DNA from: Calditrichota bacterium
Lineage (GTDB): Bacteria; Electryoneota; AABM5-125-24; Hatepunaeales; Hatepunaeaceae
DNA length: 41,566 nt
Assembly: GCA_018644935.1 (NCBI GenBank)
Contig: JABGPL010000013.1
Location: 1 to 41,566, forward strand
Direction of reading: 5' to 3'
A program made the position numbers and the translations under genes. The notes under the pieces were generated by a model. That model made no database searches, was not told where the DNA came from, and saw only the letters and a list, made by a program, of their open reading frames with translations. Shown one piece after another: positions 39,262 through 41,566 of the stretch. Each line of letters begins with the position of its first letter. Position 1 is the first letter of the stretch.

Positions 39262-41566
39262 ACAAAGCAAAACCAAAGACAACAAAGGCGACTAAAACCG
39301 TCAAAAAGACTGCGACCACAAAGAAAAGCAAAGTTACTGCGAAGAGTGCGGTAAAAAGCAGTCCAAAGACTAAATCATCTGACGTTATTCCTAACGGTAT
39401 TGACGGGTTGATTATCGTTGAAAGTCCGACAAAAGCGAGAACTCTCGGCAAATATTTATCCTCTTTTAAATCTTCCGGAGACGGAACAGATTCACCATCA
39501 CAAGATTTTTTTGTAATGGCCAGCGGTGGTCACATTATCGATCTACCGAAGAAGAAAATCGGGGTGAGCGCTGAGAGTGGTTTTATCCCCGATTATGAAA
39601 TTCTACCGGATAAAACGCAGGTAGTGCAAAAACTTAAAAAAGCAGCTAAAATTGCAAAATCCATATATATAGCTACTGACCCTGACCGTGAAGGAGAAGC
39701 TATTGCATGGCACATAAGCAACGAGATATCTTCGCGCACCAAAAGCGATATATACCGGGTTACTTTTAACGAAATAACCAGAAAGGCCGTTCATTTAGCA
39801 CTTAGTTCTCCCGGAAAGGTAGATCAGCAAAAGGTCGACGCTCAACAGGCCAGAAGAGTAATGGATCGTCTTGTTGGGTATAAGGTGAGTCCGTTATTAT
39901 GGAAAACTGTTGCCAGAGGACTTTCTGCCGGACGTGTTCAGTCTGTGGCGTTAAGGCTTATTTGTGAGCGCGAGGCAGAAATAACCGCTTTTAAATCTGA
40001 AGAATACTGGACAATTGACGGTTTGTTCACACCAGATAAAATTAACCCTTTTAAAGCCAGACTTAATAAGCTCGATAAAAAGAAAGCAAAAATATCTGAT
40101 AAGGAATACTCAGATAAGATTTGCGAGAGATTAAATACTGCCTCATTCATAATCAGCGACATCAAACGCAGCCGAAAGAAACGCCATCCTGCAGCTCCGT
40201 ACATTACAAGTACATTGCAACAGGACGCAGGTCGAAGATTTGGAATGACTGTGAAAAGGACGATGTCCGTTGCTCAAAAGCTATATGAAGGTCTTGAACT
40301 TGGTCCAAAAGGTTCAGTGGGGCTTATCACATACATGAGAACTGATTCAACTCGAATATCCGATGAGGCAAACGCTGAATTGCGTGATTGGATTGCTTCT
40401 GGCTATGGCGTTGACATGGTTAATGATACTGTTCGATCTTTTAAAAATAAAAAGGGAGCTGTTCAGGACGCGCATGAGGCAATCCGTCCGACAGATGTTA
40501 AGAACACACCCGATGAGGTCAAACCGTTTCTTAGTCCACAAGAATTTAAGCTCTATGAGACAATTTGGAAAAGATTTGTAGCCACACAAATGAAACCGGC
40601 TGAGATCGACGGCACGAAAGTCGTCATTGAAGACGATTCAAAGACAATTGAATTTGGTGCTACTGGGCAGGTAATAGTTTTTCAGGGATTTCTTACTGTT
40701 TATCAGGATGTCAAAGATGAGAGCCAGGGTTCTGATCAAAACGGGGCATCTTTAATACCAGTTGGTTTAGAGGTCGGTATGGGGTTAGATCTCAGCGAGA
40801 TATTCCCGCTTCAACACTTCACCCAGCCGCCTCCGAGATATTCAGAAGCACGACTAGTGAAAGAACTGGATGAGCTGGGAATCGGTCGTCCAAGCACCTA
40901 TGCGTCCATAATAACTACCATTATTGATCGAAAATATGTGGATCGCATTGAGAAAAATCTTCATCCAACTGAGTTAGGAGAGGTCGTTAACAAAATTCTT
41001 GTGGACAGATTTCCAGATTTATTCAATGTAGACTTCACTGCAAAGATGGAAGAAGAACTTGATCGAATTGAGATGGGAGCCAACTGGCTGGATGTTGTCA
41101 AAGACTTCTATACCCCTTTCAACGAAGCATTAACTGTTGCAGAGAGCACTTACAAAGAAATAAAGAAAAAACTGGTCATTCAACCAGTTGGTCGAGCCTG
41201 TCCAGAATGTGGCGAGGACCTGGTTTATCGTTGGGGCAGAAAGGGCAGATTTATTTCATGTTCAGGTTTTCCAAAATGTAAGTTTGCTGAGAATATTAAC
41301 CAGGAAGAACTGGTTGAAGTTGACGAAAAATGTCCAGAATGTGGTCAGCCAATGGTGATGCGATCCGGTAGGTTCGGCAAATTCCTCGGATGCAGCAACT
41401 ACCCAAAATGTAAAGGAATCCTTGCGATAACGACTGGTCACAAATGCCCGGAGGATGATTGTCAGGGCGAGATTAAGGAACTTCGCAGCAAGAAAGGAAG
41501 ACTATTTTATGGATGCACAAAGTATCCAAGCTGCAGCTTTACATCCTGGGATCAACCCGTTGAAGG
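39258..41566 (+). CDS. topA: DNA topoisomerase I (3' end beyond window)
   Basis: A type IA topoisomerase that relaxes negative supercoils. The 5' 769 residues are here and the frame is open at the window edge. After a basic, low-complexity N-terminal tail of about 45 residues (K/T/A/S-rich) comes the Toprim domain: 'LIIVESPTKARTLGKYL' and the metal site 'ATDPDREGEAIAWH'. The active-site Tyr359 lies in 'GLITYMRTDSTRIS'. The C-terminus has at least three C4 zinc-finger repeats ('CPECGEDL...CSGFPKC', 'CPECGQPM...CSNYPKC', 'CPEDDC...CTKYPSC'). GTG 39258 overlaps the smg stop as GTGA. I chose it because it is the only start close to the Toprim domain that is coupled to smg. Confidence 0.95.
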   Translation, partial: MNKAKPKTTKATKTVKKTATTKKSKVTAKSAVKSSPKTKSSDVIPNGIDGLIIVESPTKARTLGKYLSSFKSSGDGTDSPSQDFFVMASGGHIIDLPKKKIGVSAESGFIPDYEILPDKTQVVQKLKKAAKIAKSIYIATDPDREGEAIAWHISNEISSRTKSDIYRVTFNEITRKAVHLALSSPGKVDQQKVDAQQARRVMDRLVGYKVSPLLWKTVARGLSAGRVQSVALRLICEREAEITAFKSEEYWTIDGLFTPDKINPFKARLNKLDKKKAKISDKEYSDKICERLNTASFIISDIKRSRKKRHPAAPYITSTLQQDAGRRFGMTVKRTMSVAQKLYEGLELGPKGSVGLITYMRTDSTRISDEANAELRDWIASGYGVDMVNDTVRSFKNKKGAVQDAHEAIRPTDVKNTPDEVKPFLSPQEFKLYETIWKRFVATQMKPAEIDGTKVVIEDDSKTIEFGATGQVIVFQGFLTVYQDVKDESQGSDQNGASLIPVGLEVGMGLDLSEIFPLQHFTQPPPRYSEARLVKELDELGIGRPSTYASIITTIIDRKYVDRIEKNLHPTELGEVVNKILVDRFPDLFNVDFTAKMEEELDRIEMGANWLDVVKDFYTPFNEALTVAESTYKEIKKKLVIQPVGRACPECGEDLVYRWGRKGRFISCSGFPKCKFAENINQEELVEVDEKCPECGQPMVMRSGRFGKFLGCSNYPKCKGILAITTGHKCPEDDCQGEIKELRSKKGRLFYGCTKYPSCSFTSWDQPVE

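Noticed and set aside
1-41566. CRISPR arrays, insertion sequences, integrases or prophage genes
   Set aside because: I found no regularly spaced repeats and no transposase, recombinase or phage structural motifs. The REP-like pair at 25476-25548 is only two units with no spacer pattern.

Overview
The window looks like a chromosomal segment from an AT-leaning, diderm, uncultured-type bacterium, probably of the FCB superphylum (Bacteroidetes/Chlorobi/Fibrobacteres/Gemmatimonadetes and related candidate phyla). The best evidence is the 991-residue SecA, whose preprotein-cross-linking region carries the long insertion and acidic linker I associate with FCB SecAs. Lipoprotein and beta-barrel genes, the MreCD/PBP2/RodA elongasome and a type A RNase P RNA agree with a diderm bacterium. 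The phylum itself is inference. Every gene I can support is on the + strand, genes are tightly packed and often overlap, and TTG or GTG starts are common.

Layout. 1-6490: cell-elongation operon (end of mreC, mreD, PBP2, rodA), then a small exported helical-repeat protein and an M23 peptidase. 6504-11631: a small Cys/His protein, an eIF2B-like sugar-phosphate-isomerase-fold protein, three coupled glycosyltransferases and folD. 11632-12739: a TolB-like propeller lipoprotein behind a promoter and two tandem palindromes. 12740-17693: pgsB-pgsC-pgsW (poly-gamma-glutamate synthesis), followed by an exported duplicated-domain protein and a predicted outer-membrane beta-barrel, which together may form a diderm polymer-export module. 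17694-21065: tRNA(CAU) with promoter and terminator, a coiled-coil zinc-ribbon protein, RNase P RNA and recJ.

21120-34988: a large acyl-CoA operon. It starts with archaeal-type HMG-CoA synthase, its partner thiolase and a DUF35 OB-fold protein. It continues with methylcrotonyl-CoA carboxylase (beta subunit, biotin carboxylase and a separate biotin carrier), methylglutaconyl-CoA hydratase, a two-cluster Fe-S oxidoreductase, two acyl-CoA dehydrogenases, a metallo-beta-lactamase-fold hydrolase, a classical acetyl-CoA acetyltransferase and 3-hydroxybutyryl-CoA dehydrogenase. Together these can take isovaleryl-CoA (from leucine) to HMG-CoA. No HMG-CoA lyase is present. The archaeal-type synthase/thiolase/DUF35 set occupies that position and could cleave HMG-CoA in reverse through acetoacetyl-CoA to acetyl-CoA. 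This is the most interesting hypothesis in the window.

34989-41566: an AT-rich intergenic region with a terminator, then nusB, secA, smg (DUF494) and the 5' part of topA, which runs off the end. I saw no CRISPR array, transposase, integrase or other mobile element.
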